Assembly (NCBI GenBank): GCA_902618175.1
Contig: CACMZN010000017.1
Span: forward strand, 1 to 43,076
Reading direction: 5' to 3'
Source: an uncultured Verrucomicrobiota bacterium
GTDB lineage: Bacteria > Verrucomicrobiota > Verrucomicrobiia > Opitutales > Seribacteraceae
Length of the DNA stretch: 43,076 bases
Every line of letters starts with the position of its first letter. Within the stretch, counting starts at the first letter, position 1. Made by a program: the position numbers and the translations under genes. Shown here piece by piece: positions 1 through 8,083 of this stretch. The notes below the pieces were generated by a model. It saw only the letters and a program-made list of their open reading frames with translations. It was not told the DNA's origin and searched no databases.

Positions 1-1
1 A

Positions 2-1189
2 GAGCAGATCGACATAGGTGGACCCTCGATGTTGCGTAGTGCTGCGAAAAATCATTTGTCGGTTTCCGTAGTTTGCGACCCGGATGACTATGGAGAAGTG
101 GAGCAAATGCTCAGTTCCGGAGAGGATCCCACGGCTTTGAGACAAAAACTTGCCCGAAAGGTTTTCTCACTTACCTCAGACTACGATTTGGCCATATCGA
201 AATATTTAGAAAAGGAAGACATGTTGGAACCTGATATGGGAGAAATTTCCGGATTTCCTTCCAATCTACTTTTATCTGCGGACAAGTCGATGGGTCTTAG
301 ATATGGTGAAAATCCCCACCAGCAAGGAGCATTGTATGGTGAATTTTTAAATTATTTCGAACAGTTGCAAGGAAAGGAATTGAGCTACAACAACATTCTG
401 GATATTTCGTCCTCCGCATATTTGATTGGTGAATTCGAAAAACCTACGGTTGCCATTCTCAAACATACCAATCCCTGCGGTGTGGGATCTGCAGATAGTC
501 TTGAAGAAGCTTGGGAATATGCATTTGCCACTGATCGTCAAGCCCCCTTTGGAGGAATTATCGTGGTAAATAATACCCTTGATTTCGTCTTGGCTGAGAA
601 AATTTCCGAAATTTTTTGTGAAGTTATCATTGCTCCGGGATTTGCAGATGATGCATTGGATTTATTCAAAAAGAAGAAGAATCTAAGATTGCTTTTGTCA
701 AAGTCTGGATTTGGACCCGAAACTCTCCAGGAAGTGAAGTCCATACCAGGAGGTTTTCTGGTTCAGGACCGAGATCAGAAGAAGATAAATCCTAGGCATT
801 TCGAAATCCCCACTGAAAGAAAACCCTCTGAAAGGGAGTGGCGATCCATGCTTTTTGGATGGCGAGTCGTTAGGCATGTGAAAAGCAACGCAATCATTTA
901 CGCGGGTGATGAGCGTACCTTGGGAATAGGTGCAGGACAAATGTCAAGGGTGGATAGTTCTCGGATTGCAGTTTGGAAAGCAGGTGAGGCAGGACTCGAC
1001 TTGAAGGGATCTGTCGTTTGTTCTGATGCCTTCTTTCCTTTTCCTGATGGATTGCTTGCAGCTGCGGATGCAGGAGCTTGTGCGGCCATACAACCAGGTG
1101 GGAGTGTGCGAGATGAAGAAGTCATCAAGGCTGCAAATGAGAGAGGAATGGCAATGGTTTTCACCAAGTCTCGCCATTTCAAGCATTAG
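2..1189 (+). CDS. purH: Bifunctional AICAR transformylase / IMP cyclohydrolase PurH, 3' part
   Basis: This enzyme carries out the last two steps of IMP synthesis in the cytoplasm: formylation of AICAR with 10-formyl-THF, then ring closure to IMP. The reading frame is open from base 2, before the first ATG at 29. The bases ahead of that ATG encode the conserved cyclohydrolase motif [16 protein letters not shown], so the gene begins outside the window. What remains is the end of the cyclohydrolase domain and the whole transformylase domain. Visible motifs are [13 protein letters not shown], the catalytic KHTNPCG (about nt 460), [35 protein letters not shown] and the terminal [11 protein letters not shown]. 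These are textbook PurH signatures. No frameshift is seen. Confidence 0.97.
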   Translation, partial: EQIDIGGPSMLRSAAKNHLSVSVVCDPDDYGEVEQMLSSGEDPTALRQKLARKVFSLTSDYDLAISKYLEKEDMLEPDMGEISGFPSNLLLSADKSMGLRYGENPHQQGALYGEFLNYFEQLQGKELSYNNILDISSSAYLIGEFEKPTVAILKHTNPCGVGSADSLEEAWEYAFATDRQAPFGGIIVVNNTLDFVLAEKISEIFCEVIIAPGFADDALDLFKKKKNLRLLLSKSGFGPETLQEVKSIPGGFLVQDRDQKKINPRHFEIPTERKPSEREWRSMLFGWRVVRHVKSNAIIYAGDERTLGIGAGQMSRVDSSRIAVWKAGEAGLDLKGSVVCSDAFFPFPDGLLAAADAGACAAIQPGGSVRDEEVIKAANERGMAMVFTKSRHFKH

Positions 1190-1258
1190 GCTTTTCGGAA
1201 ATCCAAAAATGTCAGGAAGTTTGTTCTACTTGGCTTGAATCACCCGGACTGCATTGAT

Positions 1259-2047
1259 ATGAATGTCATTCTGAAAAATTTGCGTTTCATTATACTGGTG
1301 ACGATATTTGTCTTATCCGGATCAGGTTGCGGCAAGGCCATGCTTTCCGATGAGCTACTTGCCCGGCAAGCAAGGAATCAATTTTCTGAATTGAAGAAAA
1401 AAGAAAAGGTCTCCACTAATGCAGATCATCAAATGTTGGTTCAAAAAATTGGCAAAAGAATTTCAGCAGTCGCCCAAGTTGACTTGCCCGGAACGGAATG
1501 GGAGTTCGTGGTTTTCGAAAAAAGCGAGGCTAATGCCTTTGCCATGCCGGGAGGAAAAGTTGGAATAAACAGCGGTCTGATTGATTTGGCGAACGGAAAT
1601 GAGGATGAAATCGCCGCAGTGATTGGTCATGAGATTGCCCACGTCGCTTTCAGGCACAGTAACAAGCGAATGACACAGGCTATGGGAATTGCGCTTGGGG
1701 CGGTAGTTCTTGATGCTGCCATGCGCGATGAAAAATCATCCGATAGAAGATTGGCAGGAGGGGCTTATGGAGTTGGTTCAGCCTTAGGTGTCGCTCTGCC
1801 CTTCAGTCGAGAGCAAGAACAAGAAGCAGATCATCGCGGTTTGTATTATTCAGCGATGGCTGGTTATGATCCAAGAGGTGCAATTTCTTTTTGGCAAAAA
1901 ATGTTAAATGAGAAAAAGACGAGAATGCCACAATTTCTTTCCACGCATCCTGATCCAGGTAAAAGGATAGATTTTCTCAAGGCTAATATGGACGAAGCGT
2001 ATTCTTTGTATTTGCAAAACAAGGAGGCAACAGGAGAAAACTTTTAA
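1259..2047 (+). CDS. M48-family zinc metalloprotease, probable lipoprotein
   Basis: This is a secreted Zn-dependent peptidase of the M48 (Oma1/LoiP/BepA-like) type, probably acting in envelope protein quality control. I chose the ATG at 1259 rather than an in-frame TTG at 1235 because it puts a hydrophobic signal segment at the N terminus. That segment ends in SGSGC, a somewhat atypical lipobox around residue 24. The zinc motif HEIAH is at about residues 124-128. The third ligand Glu lies in the downstream REQEQEADHRG segment near residue 190. The C terminus has FLSTHPDPGKRI, typical of the family. It lies 69 nt after purH and 3 nt before the M20 gene, whose ribosome binding site is inside its 3' end. 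The substrate is unknown. Confidence 0.9.
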   Translation: MNVILKNLRFIILVTIFVLSGSGCGKAMLSDELLARQARNQFSELKKKEKVSTNADHQMLVQKIGKRISAVAQVDLPGTEWEFVVFEKSEANAFAMPGGKVGINSGLIDLANGNEDEIAAVIGHEIAHVAFRHSNKRMTQAMGIALGAVVLDAAMRDEKSSDRRLAGGAYGVGSALGVALPFSREQEQEADHRGLYYSAMAGYDPRGAISFWQKMLNEKKTRMPQFLSTHPDPGKRIDFLKANMDEAYSLYLQNKEATGENF

Positions 2048-2050
2048 GTC

Positions 2051-3424
2051 ATGGCTTTTACACTCGATGATCCTCTCAATGCTCTTAAGCGATATGTTTC
2101 CCATGCAAGTGTTTCAGCAGATTCAAAATTTTCCAAGGGGGTAGCGGGTGCAAAGGATTTTGTAAGTGATTTGCTCACTGAATTGGGATTTGCCGTTGAC
2201 CTGATTGAAACTCCGATCAATCCCGTGATACTCGCAACGCGTGGAGATCCAGCCTGGCCCAAACTTGTCATCTACGGACATTACGATGTTCAACCACCAG
2301 ATCCTTACGATTTATGGGATCACGATCCGTTTGATGCAGTGGAGCTAAATGGTCGACTCTTTGGTCGAGGAGCAGCAGATAACAAAGGTCCACAAATCGT
2401 ACATATGGCAGCGTTGCATAATGTATTGAAGAAATACCCAAATTTACCCATTCACATCACTTATTTGATAGAGGGAGAAGAAGAGATAGGCAGTCCAAGC
2501 TTTCGTGGTTTTCTTGAAGAAAACAAACATAGACTGAAAGGAGACATGTTGCTGATTTCAGACACTGGCAGTCCATCACCTGATCAACTGGTCGTGACCA
2601 CCGGATTGCGCGGTCTCACCGCATTGGAAATTGAAATTAAAGGACCAAAGCAAGATTTGCATTCTGGAGTTCATGGAGGTGCGTTGCTCAATCCTTTGCA
2701 AGCGATTATGCGCATATGTTCCAGTCTGCATGATGAAAGTGGAAAAGTCGCAGTGCCGGGCTTCTACGATGACGTTTGCCACCCTCAACCATGGGAAAGG
2801 GAAGAATTGGCCAAGTTGCCAATGACACAATTACAGTATGCTGACTTTCTGGGAATTTCCGAATTTTCTCCTCCTCCCGGATATACTCCATTAGAGGGAA
2901 TTCGTTTTTGTCCGACTTTGGAATTCAACGGATTGGGAGGCGGTTATCAAGGAGAAGGATCCAAGACTGTCATTCCTTCAAATGCTTTTGCCAAAATTAC
3001 TTGCAGGCTAGTCCCTGATCAAAACTGGGAAGACATCGCTGAAAAAGTCAAGCGCGCAATCTTTTCGGTTTGTCCTTCATCGGTTGAAGCACAGGTAAAA
3101 ATAAGTGGAGGAGGTGATCCGTACGTCGTGATTCCACCAGGAAAGCCGGGCTCTTCGGATAAGGAGTCGGAACTGAGCAAAAAAGCTTTTCCATTGATCG
3201 AAAAATGCGTGCAGAATAGTTTTGGAAACCAACCGCTTTTTCTCAGGGAAGGAGGCAGCATTCCAATTGTTCGCGATTTGAAAGAAGTGGCAGGTTTGGA
3301 TGCTTTGATGTTAGGACTGTTTACAAACGAAGACAATCTGCATGCTCCTAATGAAAGTTTTCATTTGGGGATGATGCAAAAAGCAATTGAAGCTTTTGAG
3401 GAGTTTTTTCGTGAGTTGGTTTAA
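2051..3424 (+). CDS. M20-family dipeptidase / zinc metallopeptidase
   Basis: This 457-aa cytosolic-type di-zinc peptidase belongs to the M20 family (carnosinase/DapE/ArgE clan). The metal-binding and catalytic motifs are visible in order: YGHYDVQPPDP, GRGAADNKGP, EGEEEIGSPS (catalytic Glu and metal Glu), SDTGSPS, LHSGVHGG in the dimerisation domain, and REGGSIPIV near the C terminus. Length and motif set fit the dipeptidase subgroup rather than DapE or ArgE. The start follows an AGGAG-type ribosome binding site located within the end of the preceding metalloprotease gene, so the two are probably co-translated. A joint role in turning over envelope-derived or imported peptides is possible but is inference. 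Confidence 0.92.
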   Translation: MAFTLDDPLNALKRYVSHASVSADSKFSKGVAGAKDFVSDLLTELGFAVDLIETPINPVILATRGDPAWPKLVIYGHYDVQPPDPYDLWDHDPFDAVELNGRLFGRGAADNKGPQIVHMAALHNVLKKYPNLPIHITYLIEGEEEIGSPSFRGFLEENKHRLKGDMLLISDTGSPSPDQLVVTTGLRGLTALEIEIKGPKQDLHSGVHGGALLNPLQAIMRICSSLHDESGKVAVPGFYDDVCHPQPWEREELAKLPMTQLQYADFLGISEFSPPPGYTPLEGIRFCPTLEFNGLGGGYQGEGSKTVIPSNAFAKITCRLVPDQNWEDIAEKVKRAIFSVCPSSVEAQVKISGGGDPYVVIPPGKPGSSDKESELSKKAFPLIEKCVQNSFGNQPLFLREGGSIPIVRDLKEVAGLDALMLGLFTNEDNLHAPNESFHLGMMQKAIEAFEEFFRELV

Positions 3425-4038
3425 GTTCCCTTAGAAACAATAAAAGTTGCTCTTCGATCCAGACGTGCTCTCTCTCCATCAGCATTCGGAATGGCTAATT
3501 CGTCGCCTATTGAAACCGTCTCAATTCTTTCTCCATCTGCACCTAAATCAACAAGATAGCTTTTAACCGAAGTTGCTCGGCGATTTCCGAGCGATTTGTT
3601 GTACGCAGGCGTCCCTTTCCAGTCGCAATAACCTTCGACAAGAAGTCGAGCCTTTGGGTTCGATTGAATGAACTCAGCAATATCAATTAATTTCGTTCGT
3701 TCATCCTTGGTGATGTTGTATTGGTCGAAACCAAAATAAACTGGAGCGAAAGGTCGAATGACATGAAGTGGATCGGAAAAGTCATCCAGTTGTGAATCTC
3801 GATTGAGGAGCATGTCATTATCTACGAAGACTCCTTGAAGCGATTCGCCTGAAGGGGAAAGATCCAGCTCTTCGAAACCAGTGTCTCTCGTCGGGTCTGA
3901 ATAAAGGTCTTTCGTTGTATTTCCTGAGCGGATAAGTTCAGTTGAAGGTGCTTGTTTCTTGGAACATCCCAGAAAAGGGGTCAAAAAGAATAGAACGAAA
4001 GGAAATAGAAACCAAAGATGAAGGGGATGATTGTCCAT
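3421..4038 (-). CDS. OmpA/Pal-like peptidoglycan-associated lipoprotein (copy 2)
   Basis: This 205-aa predicted lipoprotein has a signal peptide ending in LTPFLGC and an OmpA C-terminal domain over about the last 110 residues. The peptidoglycan-binding region reads EGYCDWKGTPAYNKSLGNRRA. The Asp and the Arg normally contacting diaminopimelate in OmpA/Pal domains are present, but the usual GHTD/GHCD histidine is a tyrosine. It is a paralogue of the gene directly upstream. Its ATG overlaps that gene's stop as TGATG, indicating translational coupling. The 3' end overlaps the convergent M20 gene by 4 nt. The likely role is tethering the outer membrane to peptidoglycan. The acidic segment between lipobox and domain is not conserved between the two copies. 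Confidence 0.88.
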   Translation of the reverse strand: MDNHPLHLWFLFPFVLFFLTPFLGCSKKQAPSTELIRSGNTTKDLYSDPTRDTGFEELDLSPSGESLQGVFVDNDMLLNRDSQLDDFSDPLHVIRPFAPVYFGFDQYNITKDERTKLIDIAEFIQSNPKARLLVEGYCDWKGTPAYNKSLGNRRATSVKSYLVDLGADGERIETVSIGDELAIPNADGERARLDRRATFIVSKGT

Positions 4039-4634
4039 CAGGAATCCCGAAGGACGATGAATTGAGCTTTCCTCTCCAGACCTGCCGTGGTCGGATCGGC
4101 ATCAGGTGTGGCGAGTTCGTCTCCTAAGGACAAGATCTCGATTCGATCGGATTCAATTCCCAAATCGATCAAATAATTTTTAACGCTACTGGCTCTGCGG
4201 TCACCAAGAGATTTATTATACGCTGGTGTTCCTTTCCAGTCGCAATATCCCTCGACGAGGATTCTTGAACTGGGATTTTCGACAAGAAATGCCGAAACAT
4301 CTTGCAGTTTAATTCGCTCGTCGACTCCGATGCTGTACTGGTCGAAACCAAAAAAGATTGGTTCAAAAGGGCGATCTCCCAAAGATTCGACGTCATTCCA
4401 AAAAGGATCTTGTGGAAGTAGATCATCAGATTCTTCCAAGTTGGATATGGACGCGCCGATCGGGGAGAGTTCATCAGAATTCGAATCCGGATCTTCTTCT
4501 AGTCCAACGAAGGAACCTCTTTGCGTCCCCTTGATTAAGGCAGTGTCTTCAGGTGAGAGCATATTGCTCTTTGTACATCCTAAAGACAGGATCGAAAAAA
4601 CGACCATGAATGATATCCACACTTTAATTTTCAT
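4038..4634 (-). CDS. OmpA/Pal-like peptidoglycan-associated lipoprotein (copy 1)
   Basis: This 198-aa lipoprotein has a canonical lipobox (LSLGC, about residues 16-20), an acidic Ser/Asp/Glu-rich linker and an OmpA-type C-terminal domain with EGYCDWKGTPAYNKSLGDRRA. I chose the ATG at 4634 over a GTG three bases upstream because a GGGAG ribosome binding site sits 7 nt from the ATG. The C-terminal domain is nearly identical to that of the downstream paralogue, while the linkers differ. That pattern suggests tandem duplication with divergence of the spacer. The pair is probably transcribed together from the 4635-4720 region, which it shares divergently with the CbiX-like gene. Pal-type function is inferred; no tolB or ybgF is present in the window. 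Confidence 0.88.
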   Translation of the reverse strand: MKIKVWISFMVVFSILSLGCTKSNMLSPEDTALIKGTQRGSFVGLEEDPDSNSDELSPIGASISNLEESDDLLPQDPFWNDVESLGDRPFEPIFFGFDQYSIGVDERIKLQDVSAFLVENPSSRILVEGYCDWKGTPAYNKSLGDRRASSVKNYLIDLGIESDRIEILSLGDELATPDADPTTAGLERKAQFIVLRDS

Positions 4635-4720
4635 CACAAATCTCCCGCTATACTATTATAAGAAGGATTCCCATATCCAACTCTGTAATAATTATCTTGC
4701 GTGATTCTTCTATTTCGTCA

Positions 4721-5665
4721 ATGCAAAATCGCTTGCAAGAGAGAAAATATTTCTTGGTGGATAATGGTTCCCTTGACCCGGAAGCCGTTAAAAACCTGCG
4801 TTTGATCGCTGATCAACTCCAAAAAGAAACCAACTTTAACATCAGACCGATGGGCTTGATGCATTCGCACAAGATCCCTCCATCCTCTCTGGATGGAATT
4901 GCCGGAGAGTCGATCGATGCTTTTCTACGGTCTGAAGAGGCTGAGGAATTTACTACGATTTTAATTTTACCTTTTTTCTTTGGTCCAAGTCGAGCGTTCA
5001 CAGCTTGGTTACCTGAGAGATTAAAGCAATGGGCAGAGAAAGGAAACAAGGCTCGTTCCTATCGCATCTTAGATTGCCTTCATCAAAAGGGGGATGATCG
5101 AATCGCACGAGTTTTGGCCGAACATTCTATGCAAGCCATAAATGAGACGGAAATGCAAGAGCCATACCTTGCCCTGGTCGACCATGGAACTCCTGTTCGT
5201 GAAGTCAACTTTGTCCGAGAGGAGATTGGTACTCAATTACAAGCTATAATGAGTAATAAGATAAAGGGCTTTTCAACCTGTTGTATGGAACGTCGGCCAG
5301 AAAAGAAATATGATTTCAATGAACCACTTCTTGCAACCTTACTAGATGAATGTTCGAAGAAAGGCATGGAAGACATTTTGGTTGCCCAACTCTTTCTATC
5401 GCCGGGGCGGCATGCGGGAAAGAATGGAGACCTTGCTCGAATTTGTTCGATTTTTGAACAACAAAACTCAAAAGTTCGGGTGATCAGGACAGAATTGCTC
5501 GGAAAACATCCATTGATTCGTGAAATTCTCTTGGATCGACTGCACGCTGATTTCGAAGGAGCGGGAAAACTTGAACTCAGTGACAAGGGTGATGATGGTA
5601 CTTGTACCGATGTAGAACTTCTCAAAAGTCCAAAAGGTTTTCAGCTTCCACTTAGTGAAGTTTAA
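4721..5665 (+). CDS. CbiX/SirB-like protein with two chelatase-type domains
   Basis: This 314-aa cytosolic protein looks like two tandem CbiX-type domains. The N-terminal one begins FLVDNGSLDPEA near residues 11-22. The C-terminal one begins LALVDHGTPVREVN near residue 150 and contains LFLSPGRHAGKNGDLARI, the family's conserved ferro/cobaltochelatase block. In the first half the usual HG of the HGS motif is replaced by NG, while the second half keeps the His (about residue 154), so perhaps only one half is active. I prefer the ATG at 4721 to a TTG at 4697. There are no cobalamin or sirohaem genes nearby, so metal and substrate cannot be assigned. The 3' end overlaps the convergent transporter by 4 nt. 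Confidence 0.78.
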   Translation: MQNRLQERKYFLVDNGSLDPEAVKNLRLIADQLQKETNFNIRPMGLMHSHKIPPSSLDGIAGESIDAFLRSEEAEEFTTILILPFFFGPSRAFTAWLPERLKQWAEKGNKARSYRILDCLHQKGDDRIARVLAEHSMQAINETEMQEPYLALVDHGTPVREVNFVREEIGTQLQAIMSNKIKGFSTCCMERRPEKKYDFNEPLLATLLDECSKKGMEDILVAQLFLSPGRHAGKNGDLARICSIFEQQNSKVRVIRTELLGKHPLIREILLDRLHADFEGAGKLELSDKGDDGTCTDVELLKSPKGFQLPLSEV

Positions 5666-6549
5666 AAGGCAATTAGCAAGACCCCGGCAAAGAGAAGTGT
5701 TGCCCCGATACTTCTCCGCACAATCAATCTTGGTGGAGCTTTCCCTTCGGTGATTCCAATGGATTTGCCGATTAAAAAAATCAGCAGAACTGCCCATAGT
5801 CCTCTACAGGCATAAAAAACATTTGCTTCGGTAGGAAGTTTAAACATACCGATCGCAAGGGACATGAGAATTGCCTGAATGCCCATAGGCAAAGCTGATG
5901 CCCACATCCACAGATCAATCCCTTGGCGAAAAGGCAGAAGTTTCCCCTCAGTCCAGGGAATGAAGACCAAGGAATAAACTCCGACGGAGAAAAACACGAA
6001 AAACAAAAGATTGTATGGATCGGAAATGTGAGTGAAATAAGGAACCATAGAGTCAAGTAGAGCGAAAGACGCCGCCGCTCCAAATGCCAGAACAAGACTT
6101 TTCATCGTCTTGTCCATTTTCTTGGACGGCCATGAAAGCATACCGATGGCAACGGCTGACAATGCGGCAGAAAACCAAGTTTTCCATGAAATCGTATTCG
6201 GGGATAAATCATGCAAGACTAGGAAAAAAGCGACTAAAATAGTCTTTGCCCCCATGATGGGCGTGATTAGACTTGCGTCTCCAGATCGTAAAGCGAGAAA
6301 GCAAAAAAATTGGCCTAGGAAAAAGAGAAGTCCAAGACTGGATCCAATCGTGAAATCATCGATTTGGATCCCTCGATCAGCGAGCATGGGATAGGGAAGA
6401 AAGCAGAAAGACATAAAAAGGTTGGTTATGACCAAAGATCGAATGGTTCCTGTCCCCGTCTCAAGACCTTTCTTGCAAAGTACTGCGCTTAGAGCGTATA
6501 AAAAACCAGCAATTCCTGCCATTGCAAAGCACGCGGCACTCTCGTTCAA
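5662..6549 (-). CDS. EamA-type (DMT superfamily) membrane transporter
   Basis: This 295-aa very hydrophobic protein has about ten predicted transmembrane segments in two similar halves, the pattern of EamA/DrmE-type drug/metabolite exporters. The N terminus, with AGFLYALSAVLCKKGLE, is typical of the first helix of the family. The start is uncertain: the TTG at 6549 gives a full-length first helix, whereas the ATG at 6522 would shorten it to about 15 residues. Neither has a clear ribosome binding site. The gene lies tail to tail with the CbiX-like gene, and a long gene-poor region lies upstream. Substrate unknown. Confidence 0.82.
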   Translation of the reverse strand: MNESAACFAMAGIAGFLYALSAVLCKKGLETGTGTIRSLVITNLFMSFCFLPYPMLADRGIQIDDFTIGSSLGLLFFLGQFFCFLALRSGDASLITPIMGAKTILVAFFLVLHDLSPNTISWKTWFSAALSAVAIGMLSWPSKKMDKTMKSLVLAFGAAASFALLDSMVPYFTHISDPYNLLFFVFFSVGVYSLVFIPWTEGKLLPFRQGIDLWMWASALPMGIQAILMSLAIGMFKLPTEANVFYACRGLWAVLLIFLIGKSIGITEGKAPPRLIVRRSIGATLLFAGVLLIAF

Positions 6550-7100
6550 TTTAATTGTTCAGGTTCGGAATTGAACATGTGACTTTCGTCATAGCGGCTT
6601 CCAATCTAAGTACCCCTACACGCGGAAAAATTGACTTCATGTTACAAAAGTGGATAGGAAAGATGAACTTGTGCCGAAAAAGAAGCCAAATTTACCGTAG
6701 TCCATTTCACACAGGAAGCATGGCTTGTTTCTCCCTGAATAAATAAAAGCAGGAATGACTGTCCTTAGTTGATCGACAACAAAATTTTGACTGTTTGGAA
6801 TCATTTTAAATCATTTTCCAGCAATAAGTTGAGAGTTTAGTACTTTATGTTTATTGCTCAGCATGCGACGAGTGTGATATTTGTCAGTTTTGATTTTGCA
6901 AGAAAATCCTTGCCGGGATGTGAAAATCAGCAAACCTCAAGGAATCAGATAGACAGAGACAAAAAAACTGATTCCTTGATGGCTCTCAAACCTCACAAGT
7001 CAGAATTTCCAAGGTCAAAGAATCGGTGAGTTCACAAATTTTTTTTCTACAAGCAATTCATATAACTCGAAATTTTCTGAATTTTTTTTAGAATAAAAGA
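6550..7100. other. Gene-poor intergenic region
   Basis: There are 551 bases between the divergently transcribed EamA transporter and the cytochrome-LRR gene. Two short open frames here (about 60 codons each) have no ribosome binding site, no recognisable composition and no domain-like pattern, so I do not call them. The region contains a 12-bp inverted repeat (listed separately) and two T8 runs near 7040 and 7082. The second run is 13 nt before the cytochrome-LRR start. Promoters for both flanking genes must lie here, but I could not identify a convincing -35/-10 pair. Confidence 0.6.
6937..6979. repeat. 12-bp perfect inverted repeat
   Basis: TCAAGGAATCAG (6937-6948) is the exact reverse complement of CTGATTCCTTGA (6968-6979), with a 19-nt purine-rich spacer. 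It can form a 12-bp hairpin. It is not followed by a T-run on either side, so it does not look like an intrinsic terminator. It may be an operator or an RNA structure in the 5' region of the cytochrome-LRR transcript. Confidence 0.6.
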
Positions 7101-8066
7101 ATGCTTTTCAAACGCATTTCGCTGGGATTTGTTTTGCCCTACCTGACTTTGATTTCTTTTTTGAAGGGGATTATTAACTTTGAGAAAGAGGTTTTGCCTA
7201 TACTCCAAGAACGTTGTGTGGAGTGTCACAAAGCCACCCATGAACAGAATGGTCGATTAAAGCAACCCAAAGCAGGACTCCGCTTGGATGGTGCGGCATA
7301 CATCATGCATGGAAGCGACGGAGGACCGGTGGTGGTAGTGGATCATCCAAGTCGCAGTCTTCTTTACACAAGAACTACACTTACTTTGGATGATCCTGAA
7401 CTTATGCCTCCGAAAGGAGATCCCCTGACTAATGAACAAAAGGAAATCATCCGCCAATGGATCGCTCAAGGACTTGATTTTGGCCTTTGGAAAGGAGCAA
7501 CTGACGGGATTGAAAATTTGCAGGCAATTGGTATGCAAGCACAAGAGTATGTGCCCAAACATCTTCAATTCTATCAGACTCTTTCCAAGGATTTGAAATT
7601 AATCTCTTCCAAAACACTAGATTCCTTGTCCGAGAAAACGGGTCTTTTGATTCGGCCGATCGGTATTGGTATTAAGCTAGTGGAAGCAAGGAAGGTAACA
7701 AATTCAACAACAGTCGGAAGGAAAGAGCTGGAAGCGCTTAATCCACTGTACGATCATTTGGTGAAACTTGACCTCACCGGCTCCGGCCTCACAGATGAGG
7801 ACTGTTCCAGTCTGGTTCGTTTTCGAAAATTGACGCATTTAAACCTGCGTGGAACTGCAGTGGGAGATGAAGGATTGAAAGAACTGAAAAGTATTGTGAG
7901 CCTGCAGTATCTTAATCTATGCGAGACTGAAATTACGGACAATGGAATTCGGTCTCTTTTGGCTTTTGAAAATCTTAAGAATCTTCATCTGTGGAAAAGT
8001 CAAGTGTCGGAAAAAAAAAGAAATTTTCTCAGGAATCGACTTACGAATGTGCAAATTACACCCTGA
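7101..8066 (+). CDS. Planctomycete-type cytochrome c domain fused to leucine-rich repeats
   Basis: This 321-aa protein has a short hydrophobic N terminus. A PSCyt1-like haem domain follows, containing CVECH (Cys39, Cys42, His43), a GLRLDG segment, and LMPPKG near residue 112, whose Met could be the second haem ligand. The C-terminal ~110 residues contain leucine-rich repeats of the type LTHLNLRGTAVGDEGLKEL and LQYLNLCETEITDNGIRSL. Such cytochrome modules occur in large secreted proteins of Planctomycetes and Verrucomicrobia, usually with PSD1-type domains. Here those domains are absent and LRRs follow directly. It is probably periplasmic. Redox partner and target are unknown. The gene stands alone on the plus strand, and the downstream PQQ gene converges on it. 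Confidence 0.85.
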   Translation: MLFKRISLGFVLPYLTLISFLKGIINFEKEVLPILQERCVECHKATHEQNGRLKQPKAGLRLDGAAYIMHGSDGGPVVVVDHPSRSLLYTRTTLTLDDPELMPPKGDPLTNEQKEIIRQWIAQGLDFGLWKGATDGIENLQAIGMQAQEYVPKHLQFYQTLSKDLKLISSKTLDSLSEKTGLLIRPIGIGIKLVEARKVTNSTTVGRKELEALNPLYDHLVKLDLTGSGLTDEDCSSLVRFRKLTHLNLRGTAVGDEGLKELKSIVSLQYLNLCETEITDNGIRSLLAFENLKNLHLWKSQVSEKKRNFLRNRLTNVQITP

Positions 8067-8083
8067 GAAAATCAATTTAATTT

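Noticed and set aside
6555-7029. Two ~60-codon open frames in the gap upstream of the cytochrome-LRR gene
   Set aside because: No ribosome binding site, no recognisable composition, no hydrophobic or domain-like pattern; they look like chance open frames.
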